Shown piece after piece: positions 33,067-41,890 of a stretch of DNA of 64,000 nt. The notes below the pieces were generated by a model. The model was not told the origin of the DNA, ran no database searches, and worked only from the letters and a program-made list of their open reading frames with translations. The translations under genes and the position numbers were made by a program. Source of the DNA: Streptomyces sp. NRRL B-3428 (GTDB taxonomy: Bacteria > Actinomycetota > Actinomycetes > Streptomycetales > Streptomycetaceae); contig JOGW01000005.1 in NCBI GenBank assembly GCA_000721375.1, positions 124,001 to 188,000 on the forward strand. The letters run 5' to 3'. The first letter of the stretch is position 1. Each line of letters begins with the position of its first letter.

Positions 33067-34518
33067 TCAGTTGCCCCGGGCCCAGGACAAGTCCGGCCTG
33101 CTGCGCGGCGCCCGCGCCTCGATCGCCGACGCCACGTGGAGCAGCAGGTCCTCCTGGAAGCGGCCGCCGATCAGCTGCACACCCGAGGGGAGTCCGTCGC
33201 GCAGGCCGGTCGGGACGGAGAGGGCCGGGAAGCCGAGGACCGGGACGGACTGCATGGGCCACTGTGCGGTGAGGAGTTCGGCGACGCGGGTGTTGCCGGC
33301 GAGGTCGGCGTCCTGCTCGAACGGGGGCTCTGCGCACACCGGCGTCAGCACGATCCGGTCCTGGCCGAGGAACTCCTGGAGGCGGTTGATCAGCGTGCCC
33401 CGGCGGGCGTAACCCTTGATGTAGTCGGTGAGGCTGGGCTGTTCGCCCCAGATCTGCGCGGCCGCGTCGAAGGAGGCGGCCAGCGAGACCCGTACGCTCT
33501 CGTCCCCGAAGGTGTCGATCTCGTACATCATCGTCTTCAGCTCCTGGTACAGGAGCAGCGACCACAGCCGCGCCGCCTCCCCGAGCAGCGGCAGTTCGAC
33601 CTCCTCCACCTCGTGCCCGGCCTCGGCGAGCCAGCGGGCCGCGTCGTCGACGGCCGCGTCCACGGCCGGGTGCGACTTCGTGACGCCGGCGTCCCGTACG
33701 ACCGCGACCTTGACCGGGCGTCCCGGCTCGCCGAGCGGGGGACGTACCGGCAGGCCGACGGGGTCGTTCAGGTCCGGGCTGATCATCGCGTGCAGACCGA
33801 GGCGTACGTCGTCCACGGTCCAGCCGAGCGTTCCGTGCACGGCCATGGTCTGGAAGGACAGGGGGGCGTCGAACTCCTCCATCCCGCGCGGCTCCATCCC
33901 GGACACAAGGCCCACCGTGGGCCGCAGGCCGACGGCGCCGCAGCAGTACGCGGGAAAGCGGACCGAGCCGCCGATGTCGTTGCCCTGCGCGATGGGCGTC
34001 ATGCCGGCCGCGACGGATGAGGCCGCGCCGCCGGACGAGCCGCCGGGGGTGTGACCGGGGTCGTACGGGTTGAGCGTCTTGCCGTGCAGGTCGTTGCCGG
34101 TGAACCAGCGCACCGCGAACGCCGGACTGTTGCTCCGGCCCAGCAACGTGGCACCGGCCGCGCGCAGCCCGGCGACACAAACGGCGTCGTCCTGCGCGAT
34201 GGCGCCGGCCCAGGCGGGGACGCCGTGCGAGCTGGCGTAGCCGCGCTGCGCGGTGTTGATCTTGATGGAGACCGGGACGCCCAGCAGCGGTGGCAGCTCC
34301 CCACCGGCCGCCACCGCGCTGTCGGCCGCGGCGGCCTGGGCGAGCGCCTCCTCGGGCCGGATGTCCACGAGCGCGTTGAGCGCCGGATTGGTCTCCTCGA
34401 TCCGGGCGAGGAAGGCCTTGGCGACCTCGGTCGCGGAGAAGGTCTTCGCGCGGATACCGGCGGCCAGTTCGGCAGCCGAGCGGTCCCACAGCGGCGCGCT
34501 GCCGGCGGTGTCGGTCAT
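33067..34518 (-). CDS. Amidase signature family enzyme
   Basis: A 483-residue amidase that hydrolyses a carboxamide or related bond. The Ser-cisSer-Lys triad is visible: Lys86 in VPVSIKIN, cis-Ser161 in TPGGSSGG, and nucleophile Ser185 in NDIGGSVRFPAYCCG, at the classic spacing of 75 and 24. There is no signal peptide, so it is cytoplasmic. ATG 34518 has AGGAGA upstream; longer in-frame readings run into the substrate-binding protein gene. It lies 68 bp behind that lipoprotein gene on the same strand, suggesting hydrolysis of the imported compound. Confidence 0.93.
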   Translation of the reverse strand: MTDTAGSAPLWDRSAAELAAGIRAKTFSATEVAKAFLARIEETNPALNALVDIRPEEALAQAAAADSAVAAGGELPPLLGVPVSIKINTAQRGYASSHGVPAWAGAIAQDDAVCVAGLRAAGATLLGRSNSPAFAVRWFTGNDLHGKTLNPYDPGHTPGGSSGGAASSVAAGMTPIAQGNDIGGSVRFPAYCCGAVGLRPTVGLVSGMEPRGMEEFDAPLSFQTMAVHGTLGWTVDDVRLGLHAMISPDLNDPVGLPVRPPLGEPGRPVKVAVVRDAGVTKSHPAVDAAVDDAARWLAEAGHEVEEVELPLLGEAARLWSLLLYQELKTMMYEIDTFGDESVRVSLAASFDAAAQIWGEQPSLTDYIKGYARRGTLINRLQEFLGQDRIVLTPVCAEPPFEQDADLAGNTRVAELLTAQWPMQSVPVLGFPALSVPTGLRDGLPSGVQLIGGRFQEDLLLHVASAIEARAPRSRPDLSWARGN

Positions 34519-34586
34519 CGATGTCTCCTGAGTCGAAGAAGCCTGAGTCGAGGCCTGAGGTGCGTTCCGAGGCGTAGGGGAGGCCG

Positions 34587-36239
34587 TCACTTGGCGGTCC
34601 CTCCCAGGTGGGCCGCCCACGGCATGCCCATGTACGCGAAGGAGGCAGGAGCTCCGCTGATGCGCTTGTTCATGAACATCCGCTCGTGCGTGGTGGCCAG
34701 GAACACGGCCGGCAAGGTGGGCGTGAACAGAGCCTGGGCCTTGGCGTACGCCTCGGCTGAGGCGGCGGGGTCGGGCGCGGTGCGCGCCTGGTCGAGCAGT
34801 CGGGTCACCTCGGGGTTGTGGTAGCGGGTCCAGTTGAAGATGCCGCGGGGCGTGACGCTCTCGGCGACGTACGAGGCCGGGTCGGGCATCGTGACATAGC
34901 CGAAGGTGAGGACGAGATCCAGCCCCTTGCGCACCGAGGGGTCGTAGAAGAGCGAGGACATCTCGGTGGGCTGGAGCTGCTTGATCTCGATGCCCACGCC
35001 GATCTTCTTCGCCGCCGCCTGGATGAAGGTCAGCGCCTGCAGCCCGCGCTGGTCCCCGGCGGGAATGGCCGCCACCAGCGGGCGCGTGGCCGGACGCGCC
35101 TGAGCGACCAGCTTCTTCGCCTTCTCCACGTTCGGCTCGGGGACATCGGGCAGCGCGGCATAGGCGGTGTCGAAGGTGTCCGCGGCCTGGTCTCCGCGCC
35201 AGGTCAGCGGCGGTACAAGGGACTTCAGGGTGGTGGCGTCGCCGCCGAACACGTTCTTGATCAGCGCCTCGCGGTCGATGACCAGGGACAGCGCGTCGAG
35301 CAGCTTGCGGTCGGCCGCGGGCGACTCGGCGTTCGCCGGCATCAGCAGCACGTTCTGGGTCGAAGGACCGAGATATACGGTGCCGTTGCCGGCCTTGGCG
35401 AGCGCGGTGGCGCTGCTGGGCGGCAGCTCGTACGTGCCGTCCACCTCGCCGGAGAGCAGCGCGCTCGTGAGGGTGTTGTTGTTGGTGATGAACTTGAACT
35501 CGATGCTCTTCGCCTTGGGCTTGAGCCCGGTGTCCCAGTAGCCGTCGTGACGTTCGAGGGTGATGCCGCTCCCGGACTTCCAGGACACCGGCCGGTACGG
35601 CCCCGTGCACATCAAGCCGCCCTTGGCGCTTCCGTAGGAAGGTCCGGCCTTCGCGGTGAACTTCTTCTGGCTGACCGCGCCGAACGAGGTGGCGAGCGCC
35701 TTGGTCAGCGCCTGGTCGTACCCCTTGGTCCGCAGCGTCACCTGGTGCGGTCCTGTGGCCTTGATCGAGGTCACCGTGGCCAGGTAATTCCCGTACAGCG
35801 CCTGTGTCCTGGGGTCGCGCTGGCGGTCCAGGCTGTAGATCACGTCCTCGGTGGTCATGGGGGTGCCGTCCCAGAACGTGACATCGTCGCGCAGATCGAG
35901 CACCAGGGTGCGCTGGTCGGTCCAGGTGACCTTCCGTGCGAGGCCGGGGCTCAGGGAGAAGTCCGCGTTCATGCGGGTCAAGGTGTCGCAGAGGTTGGCC
36001 TCGACGGCCTGGGGCGAGTAGTCGCCGATCTTCGCGGGGTCGAGCGTCGTCGGTTCGCCGTACGGAAGTGCCCAGGTGACCCGGTCGACTTCGGCGGTTC
36101 CTGGCGCGGTCGTGGTGGTCAGGCGCCCGGGCTTGGGGGCGGTGTTGTTGCCGTTGCCGTTCGACGCGCCGGTACAGGCGGTGGTGGTCAGGAGGCCCGC
36201 GCTCGTGAGCAGCGCAAGCACCGTCTTCTTCGCAGCCAT
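34587..36239 (-). CDS. ABC transporter substrate-binding lipoprotein, family 5
   Basis: A 550-residue peptide/nickel-type binding protein. The N-terminus MAAKKTVLALLTSAGLL then TTTAC gives a lipoprotein signal with Cys22 as lipidation site, followed by a Gly/Asn-rich linker. The SBP_bac_5 body includes TWALPYGEPTTLDPAKIGDY, DDVTFWDGTPMTTEDVIYSL and a C-terminal part ending at MPWAAHLGGTAK. It captures a substrate outside the membrane for the ABC core at 27762-31351, which has no binding protein of its own. It is first gene of the minus-strand arm. The operator-like sequence at 36380-36400 lies 141 bp upstream. Confidence 0.93.
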   Translation of the reverse strand: MAAKKTVLALLTSAGLLTTTACTGASNGNGNNTAPKPGRLTTTTAPGTAEVDRVTWALPYGEPTTLDPAKIGDYSPQAVEANLCDTLTRMNADFSLSPGLARKVTWTDQRTLVLDLRDDVTFWDGTPMTTEDVIYSLDRQRDPRTQALYGNYLATVTSIKATGPHQVTLRTKGYDQALTKALATSFGAVSQKKFTAKAGPSYGSAKGGLMCTGPYRPVSWKSGSGITLERHDGYWDTGLKPKAKSIEFKFITNNNTLTSALLSGEVDGTYELPPSSATALAKAGNGTVYLGPSTQNVLLMPANAESPAADRKLLDALSLVIDREALIKNVFGGDATTLKSLVPPLTWRGDQAADTFDTAYAALPDVPEPNVEKAKKLVAQARPATRPLVAAIPAGDQRGLQALTFIQAAAKKIGVGIEIKQLQPTEMSSLFYDPSVRKGLDLVLTFGYVTMPDPASYVAESVTPRGIFNWTRYHNPEVTRLLDQARTAPDPAASAEAYAKAQALFTPTLPAVFLATTHERMFMNKRISGAPASFAYMGMPWAAHLGGTAK

Positions 36240-36379
36240 GGCTGGTGCTCCTTGCCGAGAAGGGTGAGGAGAAGGGAGACAGGAGAGTGAGGGGGGAGAG
36301 GGTGAGGCAAGTGCGGGGATGCAGGAGGACGCTCGACGGGGGAGAGGGAAACCGCGCCGGCGAGCCGTCCTAAATGAAT

Positions 36380-36400
36380 GTCATATAACGCTGTTGCATC
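36380..36400 (-). promoter_or_regulatory. Second copy of the TetR operator-like sequence
   Basis: Read on the minus strand, GATGCAAC-N3-GTTATAT matches the left half and flank of the palindrome at 25885-25905, with 17 of 22 bases identical over the wider alignment. It lies between the divergent binding-protein gene (36239) and DUF3237 gene (36508). The right half is poorly conserved, so binding may be weaker. Confidence 0.5.
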
Positions 36401-36507
36401 TCACGCTCGCATCTGGTGAGCTAACGCGTCAAGAGCAAGACGTGACCAACTCGCGAATCGGTCTGGGCCTCGCGTACGCCGCCCGTTCGCAGAAGCGGAG
36501 AACTGCC

Positions 36508-36969
36508 ATGTCCTTCACGCCCGCCCTGGAGTTCGCGTTCGAGATCCGGGCCGAGGTCGCGGAGACCCTGCATATCGGCAACGGTGACGGGGAGGTCACC
36601 GAGTTCACCCCGATCACCGGAGGTGCCGTGGAGGGCCCCCGTCTTCGCGGAAAGGTCCTGCCCGGTGGCGGCGACTGGAGCAGCACGCGCGGGGAGGTGT
36701 GCGAACTGGAGGCCCGCTATCTGGTGCAGGCCGAGGACGGTTCGGTGATCGACATCGTCAACCGCGGCTACTACCGGCCCAAGGCCGACTCCCCGGATCA
36801 GTTCGACGATGAGCTGCAGGTCACCGAGGCCGGTCACTACTACCGCACCTCGCCCGTCTTCCGTACGGACGCCCCCGCCCACCGCTGGCTCGCCGGGACG
36901 GTCTTCGTCGGTCTGGCCAGGCCGGACGGCGACAACGTCGTGGTGATCCGTATGTACGCCCTCAAGTAA
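36508..36969 (+). CDS. DUF3237 family protein
   Basis: A 153-residue beta-barrel-like protein of the DUF3237 family: FEFEIRAEVAE-type start (AFEFEIRAEV), GGAVEGPRLRGKVLPGGGDW and IDIVNRGYYR, ending VVVIRMYAL. The function is unknown; such genes often sit in catabolic clusters for aromatic or terpenoid compounds. ATG 36508 with GGAG upstream is chosen over a longer frame reaching into the promoter. It is divergent from the binding-protein gene and may share the regulatory region at 36380. Confidence 0.88.
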   Translation: MSFTPALEFAFEIRAEVAETLHIGNGDGEVTEFTPITGGAVEGPRLRGKVLPGGGDWSSTRGEVCELEARYLVQAEDGSVIDIVNRGYYRPKADSPDQFDDELQVTEAGHYYRTSPVFRTDAPAHRWLAGTVFVGLARPDGDNVVVIRMYALK

Positions 36970-37008
36970 GGCCCTGGAAGGGCGGGTTGGGTGGCCGCTC
37001 GCTGTCGG

Positions 37009-37308
37009 CTACGACAGGGCCCGCCCCGGGGCGGCGAGCAGGATCAGCGGCTCGCGGCGGTTTGCCGGATTGGGTTCGCGGCGGATCAGGCCGCGGCTCT
37101 CCGGGGCGCGCACCATGTCGGCCATCGACTGGGCGGTGACGAAGGAGTCGCGGGCGAGCTGGGCGGCGGAGATTCCGTCGTGGCGCTCGAGGACCGTCAG
37201 CGCGGCGTACTGCAGCGCGGTGATCCCGGCGGGCTCGAGCAGCTCGTCCAGGCGGGTGCGTACCGCCGGCTCCGGCCGCTTGAGCGGGTAGAGCAGCGAG
37301 GTGCCCAC
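37009..37308 (-). pseudogene. MarR family regulator, C-terminally truncated
   Basis: The winged helix part is well preserved: LDELLEPAGITALQYAALTV, GISAAQLARDSFVTAQSMAD and SRGLIRREPNPANRREPLIL. It stops at PGRALS, 99 residues from the preferred GTG 37308 (CAGGAGGAC upstream), while relatives continue 40-50 residues into the helices that make the dimer. Without them a working repressor is doubtful, so I call it a probable pseudogene; a short active form cannot be excluded. It is convergent with the DUF3237 gene and marks the right edge of the accessory block. Confidence 0.6.
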
Positions 37309-37438
37309 GTCGTCCTCCTGGGGTGACTGCTTCTCCTGCCGCCGGGGTGGCCCTTTCACCTTCACGCCCTCATCCGCACGACGATTCGGGGCGCCGACGA
37401 TCAGACAGACGACCAGGCACCTGATGTGAGCACAAAAA

Positions 37439-37478
37439 GACCGTGCACCCTCGTCCGCTACGTCGAGGGTGCACGGTC
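37439..37478 (-). terminator. Intrinsic terminator with U-tract
   Basis: A perfect 15-bp stem (37439-37453 with 37464-37478) and a 10-nt loop. Read on the minus strand it is followed by TTTTT (complement of 37434-37438). It lies 26 bp after the stop of the membrane protein gene at 37504. Confidence 0.92.
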
Positions 37479-37503
37479 GTTCCGGGGGAGTCGCCGAGGG
37501 TGT

Positions 37504-38529
37504 TCAGCCCACCGTGGCCGGCTGCGGCGCGTTCGCCGGAGTCGGGCTTTCCGCTGCCGGAGCGGTCCGCTTACGGGCCCCGCCGATCAGGACCAGCGAA
37601 AGGCCGACCAGGGCCCAGGTACCGAGTGTGACCGCCGGCCCCGTGGCGCCCGCCCCGTCGAAGAACGCCACGGAGCGAATCAGCGATCCGCCCGCGCCCG
37701 GCGGCAGCAACTGGCCGATGAAACCGGCCGGTTCGGGCAGCAGCTGGGGTGCCGAGGCGACACCGGAGAACGGGTTGCCGAACAGCACCACCGTGACCGC
37801 GCCCAGCGCGATGCCGGCCTGTCCGAGCAGTGCCGCGAGTCCGGCGACGGCGGCGCTCACCGCGAGCGTGGACAGGGCGATGGCGCCGGCTTCCGTCCAC
37901 CAGTCACCGGTGAGTGCGCCCAGCCAACTGTGCGCGAGCGCCGCTCCGACGATTCCGACCAGTGCCGCCGCGCCGACCAGCCCGGCCACGGCGCGCATGC
38001 CCCGAAGGCCCATCAAAGTGGCCAAGGCGCCGGCGGCCACACCGGCGATGGCGAGCGGAAGCACACTGGCGCTCAGTACCCCGCCGCGCGGGTCGTCCGC
38101 CGGCGCCGCGACCACGTCGACGGTAGGAACCTGTGTGCCCTCGGGTGCTCCGGCAGCGACCGCCTGCTGCAGCAGCTGGGCGACGAGCGGGCTCGCCGCG
38201 GTCGCCGTCAGCAGCTTCGGCCCCTGCTCGGTGACGACGACGGCGCCGTATACGGTCCGGTCCTCGATCGCCTCCCGAGCGGCGCCCTCATCGGCGTAGC
38301 GGTGGATCTCGAACGCGCCCTCGCGCTGCGAGAGTTGCTGCTCGACCTGGGTCACGGCGGCCGTCGGCCCCGCGACGCCCAGCGGCAGATCCCGGGGCGC
38401 CGTACGGGAGGCCGGCCAGGCGAACGCCCACAGGGCGAGCGCCACGATGACCGGGACCAGGACGATCACGGCGATGAGCTTGCGTGGGCTCCCGGAAGCT
38501 GTCGGCGCGGGTGCTGTAGCGGATGACAT
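37504..38529 (-). CDS. ABC-2/YhgE-like membrane protein
   Basis: A 341-residue membrane protein. One N-terminal helix (LIAVIVLVPVIVALALWAFA) is followed by an extracytoplasmic domain (~45-150; DLPLGVAGPTAAVTQVEQQL, AIEDRTVYGAVVVTEQGPKL) and about five C-terminal helices (~170-325). The arrangement recalls YhgE/Pip and ABC-2 permeases that export without an obvious ATPase in the operon. ATG 38529 has GAGGAGC upstream. It is divergent from a TetR gene, with two direct repeats between, so it is probably a TetR-regulated efflux or envelope protein. Confidence 0.8.
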   Translation of the reverse strand: MSSATAPAPTASGSPRKLIAVIVLVPVIVALALWAFAWPASRTAPRDLPLGVAGPTAAVTQVEQQLSQREGAFEIHRYADEGAAREAIEDRTVYGAVVVTEQGPKLLTATAASPLVAQLLQQAVAAGAPEGTQVPTVDVVAAPADDPRGGVLSASVLPLAIAGVAAGALATLMGLRGMRAVAGLVGAAALVGIVGAALAHSWLGALTGDWWTEAGAIALSTLAVSAAVAGLAALLGQAGIALGAVTVVLFGNPFSGVASAPQLLPEPAGFIGQLLPPGAGGSLIRSVAFFDGAGATGPAVTLGTWALVGLSLVLIGGARKRTAPAAESPTPANAPQPATVG

Positions 38530-38578
38530 GAGGTGCTCCTCGTCTGGAGGGTGCCTGCGAGCGGCATCGAAGTTATAG

Positions 38579-38654
38579 AGAAGGATCGTTCGTTTTACGG
38601 TGGCCCCACTGTCCTGCCCGCCCGGATCCTTGTCAAGAAGGAATGTTCGTTTTA
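38579..38654. promoter_or_regulatory. Two 19-bp direct repeats, likely TetR operators
   Basis: AGAAGGATCGTTCGTTTTA (38579-38597) and AGAAGGAATGTTCGTTTTA (38636-38654) are identical at 17 of 19 positions. They start 57 bp apart between the divergent membrane protein and TetR genes. One copy lies near each start codon, which would allow control of both promoters. Confidence 0.7.
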
Positions 38655-38664
38655 GTTTGTGGGC

Positions 38665-39282
38665 ATGGCTCGCGTATCCCAGGAACACCTCGACGCCCGC
38701 CGCCGCCAGATCCTGGTCGGTGCCCGTCGCTGCTTCGCACGCAACGGCTTCCACGCGACGTCCATGCAGGACGTCCTCAAGGAGGTCGGCCTGTCGGCCG
38801 GCGCCGTGTACCGGTACTTCAGCGGCAAGGACGCCCTGATCGACGCGATCGCCGAAGAAGCCTTCGCGGTGCTCAAGGAAGCCTTCGACGAAGCGGCGCG
38901 GCAGAGCCCGCCGCCGCTGCCCGACGAGCTCCTCGCATACGTGCTGCGCAAGTGCTTCGCGGGCACGGGCTTCGACACGGAGCAGGAGTTCGGTCAACTC
39001 GTGCTGCAGGTCTGGGGCGAGACCACGCGCAACGAGCGGCTGCGCACCCGGGTCGGGGAGGCCGTCTCGGTCATGCGCGCGGGCTGGACCGCGGTGGTCA
39101 AGGACTACCAGCGCCAGGGCATCTTTCCGGCCGACACCACACCGGAGTTCGCGGCCCGCACCCTCATGGGCTGCGCCATGGGCTACATCACGCAGCAGGC
39201 GCTGTTCGGAGATCTGCGGATCGTGGAGCTCCAGGAAGGGCTGCGCGGGGTGATGCGTATGGAGGTGCCCAACGCCAGTTAA
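38665..39282 (+). CDS. TetR family regulator
   Basis: A 205-residue TetR repressor. The helix-turn-helix region (residues ~8-55) contains ARRCFARNGFHATSMQDVLK and GLSAGAVYRYFSGKDALI; the C-terminal ligand domain contains LRKCFAGTGFDTEQEFGQLV. The ATG at 38665 is preferred; a GTG two codons earlier is possible. No ribosome site is visible, so the mRNA may be leaderless. One of the two repeat operators ends 10 bp upstream, so it probably represses itself and the divergent membrane protein gene. Confidence 0.9.
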   Translation: MARVSQEHLDARRRQILVGARRCFARNGFHATSMQDVLKEVGLSAGAVYRYFSGKDALIDAIAEEAFAVLKEAFDEAARQSPPPLPDELLAYVLRKCFAGTGFDTEQEFGQLVLQVWGETTRNERLRTRVGEAVSVMRAGWTAVVKDYQRQGIFPADTTPEFAARTLMGCAMGYITQQALFGDLRIVELQEGLRGVMRMEVPNAS

Positions 39283-39342
39283 CGCGGAGGAAAAACTTCG
39301 GCATTAGCGTGCAATCTCTTCCCGCGGAACGGAAAAGCCCAG

Positions 39343-39359
39343 TTCAACAGTGTGTTGAA
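39343..39359. promoter_or_regulatory. 17-bp palindrome upstream of ureA
   Basis: TTCAACA, GTG, TGTTGAA: a perfect inverted repeat with 7-bp arms in the 201-bp gap between the TetR gene and ureA, 124 bp before the ureA start. It does not match the GlnR box I know. Its symmetry suits a GntR-type dimer, but the regulator is unknown. Confidence 0.5.
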
Positions 39360-39483
39360 GGCGGCTAGGGTCCGGAGCTCCCAGCTCCGATGATCTTGGT
39401 GCGCGTCACCACGCGTCAGGCGCTGGGCTTCCGGTACCGCCCACCCCCGCCGGGGCGGACGACGAGGACAGTGAGGTGCACGC

Positions 39484-39786
39484 GTGCAACTGAGCCCGCA
39501 TGAGCAGGAAAGACTGCTCATCCATGTGGCCGCCGACGTGGCGGCCAAGCGCCGTGAGCGTGGGGTGAAACTCAACCACCCCGAGAGCATCGCCCTGATC
39601 GCCTCCCATGTGCTGGAGGGCGCCCGCGACGGCAGGACCGTCGCCGAGCTGATGCGTTCGGGGCGCAAGGTCCTCACACGCGAGGAGGTCATGGAGGGCG
39701 TCCCCGAGATGCTCCATGACGTCCAGGTCGAGGCGACCTTCCCGGACGGGACCAAGCTGGTCACCGTGCACGAGCCGATCGTCTGA
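39484..39786 (+). CDS. ureA: Urease gamma subunit
   Basis: A 100-residue gamma subunit of the nickel urease that splits urea into ammonia and carbamate. The sequence ([60 protein letters not shown]) is typical and full length. The GTG at 39484 has a GAGG site upstream. It is first gene of ureABCFGD; beta and alpha follow closely. The long leader contains a palindrome at 39343. Confidence 0.96.
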   Translation: MQLSPHEQERLLIHVAADVAAKRRERGVKLNHPESIALIASHVLEGARDGRTVAELMRSGRKVLTREEVMEGVPEMLHDVQVEATFPDGTKLVTVHEPIV

Positions 39787-39801
39787 CGGGGGAGTCCTGC
39801 C

Positions 39802-40113
39802 GTGATCCCAGGAGAGATCCTGTTCGCCGAAGACCCCGTGGCTCTGAACGAAGGCCTCGACGTCACCCGGCTCACCGTCCTCAACGCCGCCGACCGCCCG
39901 GTCCAGGTCGGTTCCCACTATCACTTCGCCGAGGCCAACCCCGGCCTGGAGTTCGACCGTTCGGCGGCCCGCGGCAAGCGGCTCAACGTCGCCGCGGGCA
40001 CCGCGGTGCGCTTCGAGCCCGGCATCCCGGCCGAGGTGGAACTCGTACCCCTGAAGGGCCTGCGGCAGGTGCCCGGGCTGCGCGGCGAAACTGCGGGAGC
40101 GCTCGATGGCTGA
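39802..40113 (+). CDS. ureB: Urease beta subunit
   Basis: A 103-residue beta subunit of urease. [18 protein letters not shown] at the start, [18 protein letters not shown] and [14 protein letters not shown] are family signatures. The GTG start has GGGGGAG upstream, and the stop lies 8 bp inside ureC. It packs against UreA and UreC in the (alpha-beta-gamma)3 enzyme. Confidence 0.96.
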   Translation: MIPGEILFAEDPVALNEGLDVTRLTVLNAADRPVQVGSHYHFAEANPGLEFDRSAARGKRLNVAAGTAVRFEPGIPAEVELVPLKGLRQVPGLRGETAGALDG

Positions 40114-41827
40114 ACTGACACGTGCCGCCTACGCCGACCTGTTCGGTCCCACGACCGGCGACCGGATCCGGCTCGCGGACACCGACCTCCTGATCGAGAT
40201 CGAGGAGGACCGTTCGGGCGGCCCCGGACGGGCCGGCGACGAGGCGGTGTTCGGCGGCGGCAAGGTGATCCGCGAGTCGATGGGCCAGTCCCGTGTGACA
40301 CGGGCCGAAGGCGCTCCGGACACCGTTATCACCGGCGCGGTGATCCTCGACCACTGGGGGATCATCAAGGCCGATATCGCCATACGGGACGGGCGCATCA
40401 CCGGCATCGGCAAGGCCGGCAACCCCGACACCATGGACGGGGTCCACCCCGACCTCGTGATCGGCCCCGAGACAGAGATCATCGCGGGCAACGGGCGGAT
40501 CGTCACCGCCGGCACCGTCGACGCGCATGTCCATCTCATCTCGCCGACCCTCTTCGAATCGGCGCTGGCCAGTGGAGTCACCACGATCGTCGGCGGTGGC
40601 ACCGGACCGGCCGAGGGCTCCAAGGCGACCACCATCACGCCGGGTTCGTGGCATCTGGAGCGGATGTTCCAGGCGCTCGACTCCACCCCGCTCAACGTCG
40701 GACTGCTCGGCAAGGGCAACACGATGTCGCGCGAGTCGATGCACGCCCAACTGCGGGCCGGTGCGCTCGGGTTCAAGATCCACGAGGACTGGGGTGCCAC
40801 CCCGGCCGTCATCGACGCCTGTCTCTCCGTCTGCGAGGAGACCGGCGCTCAGCTGGCCATTCACACGGACACGCTGAACGAGGCGGGTTTCGTGGCGGAC
40901 ACCCTGGCCGCGATCGCGGGCCGCTCCATCCACGCGTATCACACAGAAGGCGCGGGAGGCGGCCACGCACCCGACATCATCACCGTGGTCTCCGAGCCCA
41001 ACATCCTGCCCAGCTCCACCAATCCGACCCGGCCGCACACCGTCAACACCGTCGAGGAACACCTCGACATGCTGATGGTCTGCCACCACCTCAACCCGTC
41101 CGTCCCCGAGGACCTCGCGTTCGCCGAATCGCGGATCAGGCCCTCGACCATCGCGGCCGAGGACATCCTGCACGACATGGGTGCGATCTCGATCATCTCC
41201 TCGGACTCGCAGGCGATGGGCCGGATCGGCGAAGTGGCACTGCGCACCTGGCAGACCGCGCATGTGATGAAGAAGCGGCGCGGCTTCCTGCCCGGCGACG
41301 TACGGGCGGACAATCTGCGCGCACGTCGCTATGTCGCCAAGTACACGATCAATGCCGCCGTGGCGCAGGGCCTCGACCACGAGATCGGCTCCGTCGAGAC
41401 CGGCAAGCTCGCGGACCTGGTTCTGTGGGAGCCGGCGTTCTTCGCAGTGAAGCCGCTCCTCGTCATCAAGGGCGGGCAGATCGCGTACGCGCAGATGGGG
41501 GACTCCAACGCCTCCATCCCCACCCCGCAGCCGGTGCTGCCCCGGCCGATGTTCGGTGCGCTCGGCAAGGCGGCGGCCGCGGGCTCGTTGAACTTCGTGG
41601 CGCAGGCGGCGATGGACGACGGGCTGCCCGAACGCCTCGGCCTGGACAAGCAGTTCACCGCGATCCGTTCCACCCGTGGGCTGACCAAGGCCGATATGCG
41701 GCAGAACGACGCCAGGCCGGATGTCCGCGTCGACCCCGACAGCTTCGCCGTCACGATCGACGGTGACCTCGTCGAGGCCGATCCGGCCACCGAACTGCCG
41801 ATGGCCCAGCGGTACTTCCTGTTCTGA
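40106..41827 (+). CDS. ureC: Urease alpha subunit (catalytic)
   Basis: The 573-residue catalytic subunit with the dinuclear nickel site. His141 and His143 (DAHVH), the carbamylated Lys224 (GFKIHEDWG), His253 and His279, and Asp367 (SSDSQAMGR) correspond to the nickel ligands. The flap Cys326-His327-His328 (MVCHHL) is present. Length is normal. The ATG overlaps ureB by 8 bp. All residues needed for activity are intact, and accessory genes for nickel insertion follow, except ureE. Confidence 0.97.
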   Translation: MAELTRAAYADLFGPTTGDRIRLADTDLLIEIEEDRSGGPGRAGDEAVFGGGKVIRESMGQSRVTRAEGAPDTVITGAVILDHWGIIKADIAIRDGRITGIGKAGNPDTMDGVHPDLVIGPETEIIAGNGRIVTAGTVDAHVHLISPTLFESALASGVTTIVGGGTGPAEGSKATTITPGSWHLERMFQALDSTPLNVGLLGKGNTMSRESMHAQLRAGALGFKIHEDWGATPAVIDACLSVCEETGAQLAIHTDTLNEAGFVADTLAAIAGRSIHAYHTEGAGGGHAPDIITVVSEPNILPSSTNPTRPHTVNTVEEHLDMLMVCHHLNPSVPEDLAFAESRIRPSTIAAEDILHDMGAISIISSDSQAMGRIGEVALRTWQTAHVMKKRRGFLPGDVRADNLRARRYVAKYTINAAVAQGLDHEIGSVETGKLADLVLWEPAFFAVKPLLVIKGGQIAYAQMGDSNASIPTPQPVLPRPMFGALGKAAAAGSLNFVAQAAMDDGLPERLGLDKQFTAIRSTRGLTKADMRQNDARPDVRVDPDSFAVTIDGDLVEADPATELPMAQRYFLF

Positions 41828-41890
41828 CCGCTGCCGCCGTCGCCTTTCGAAGAGTTGCGAAGAGTTACGAGGAGTACGAGGAGTACCTCC

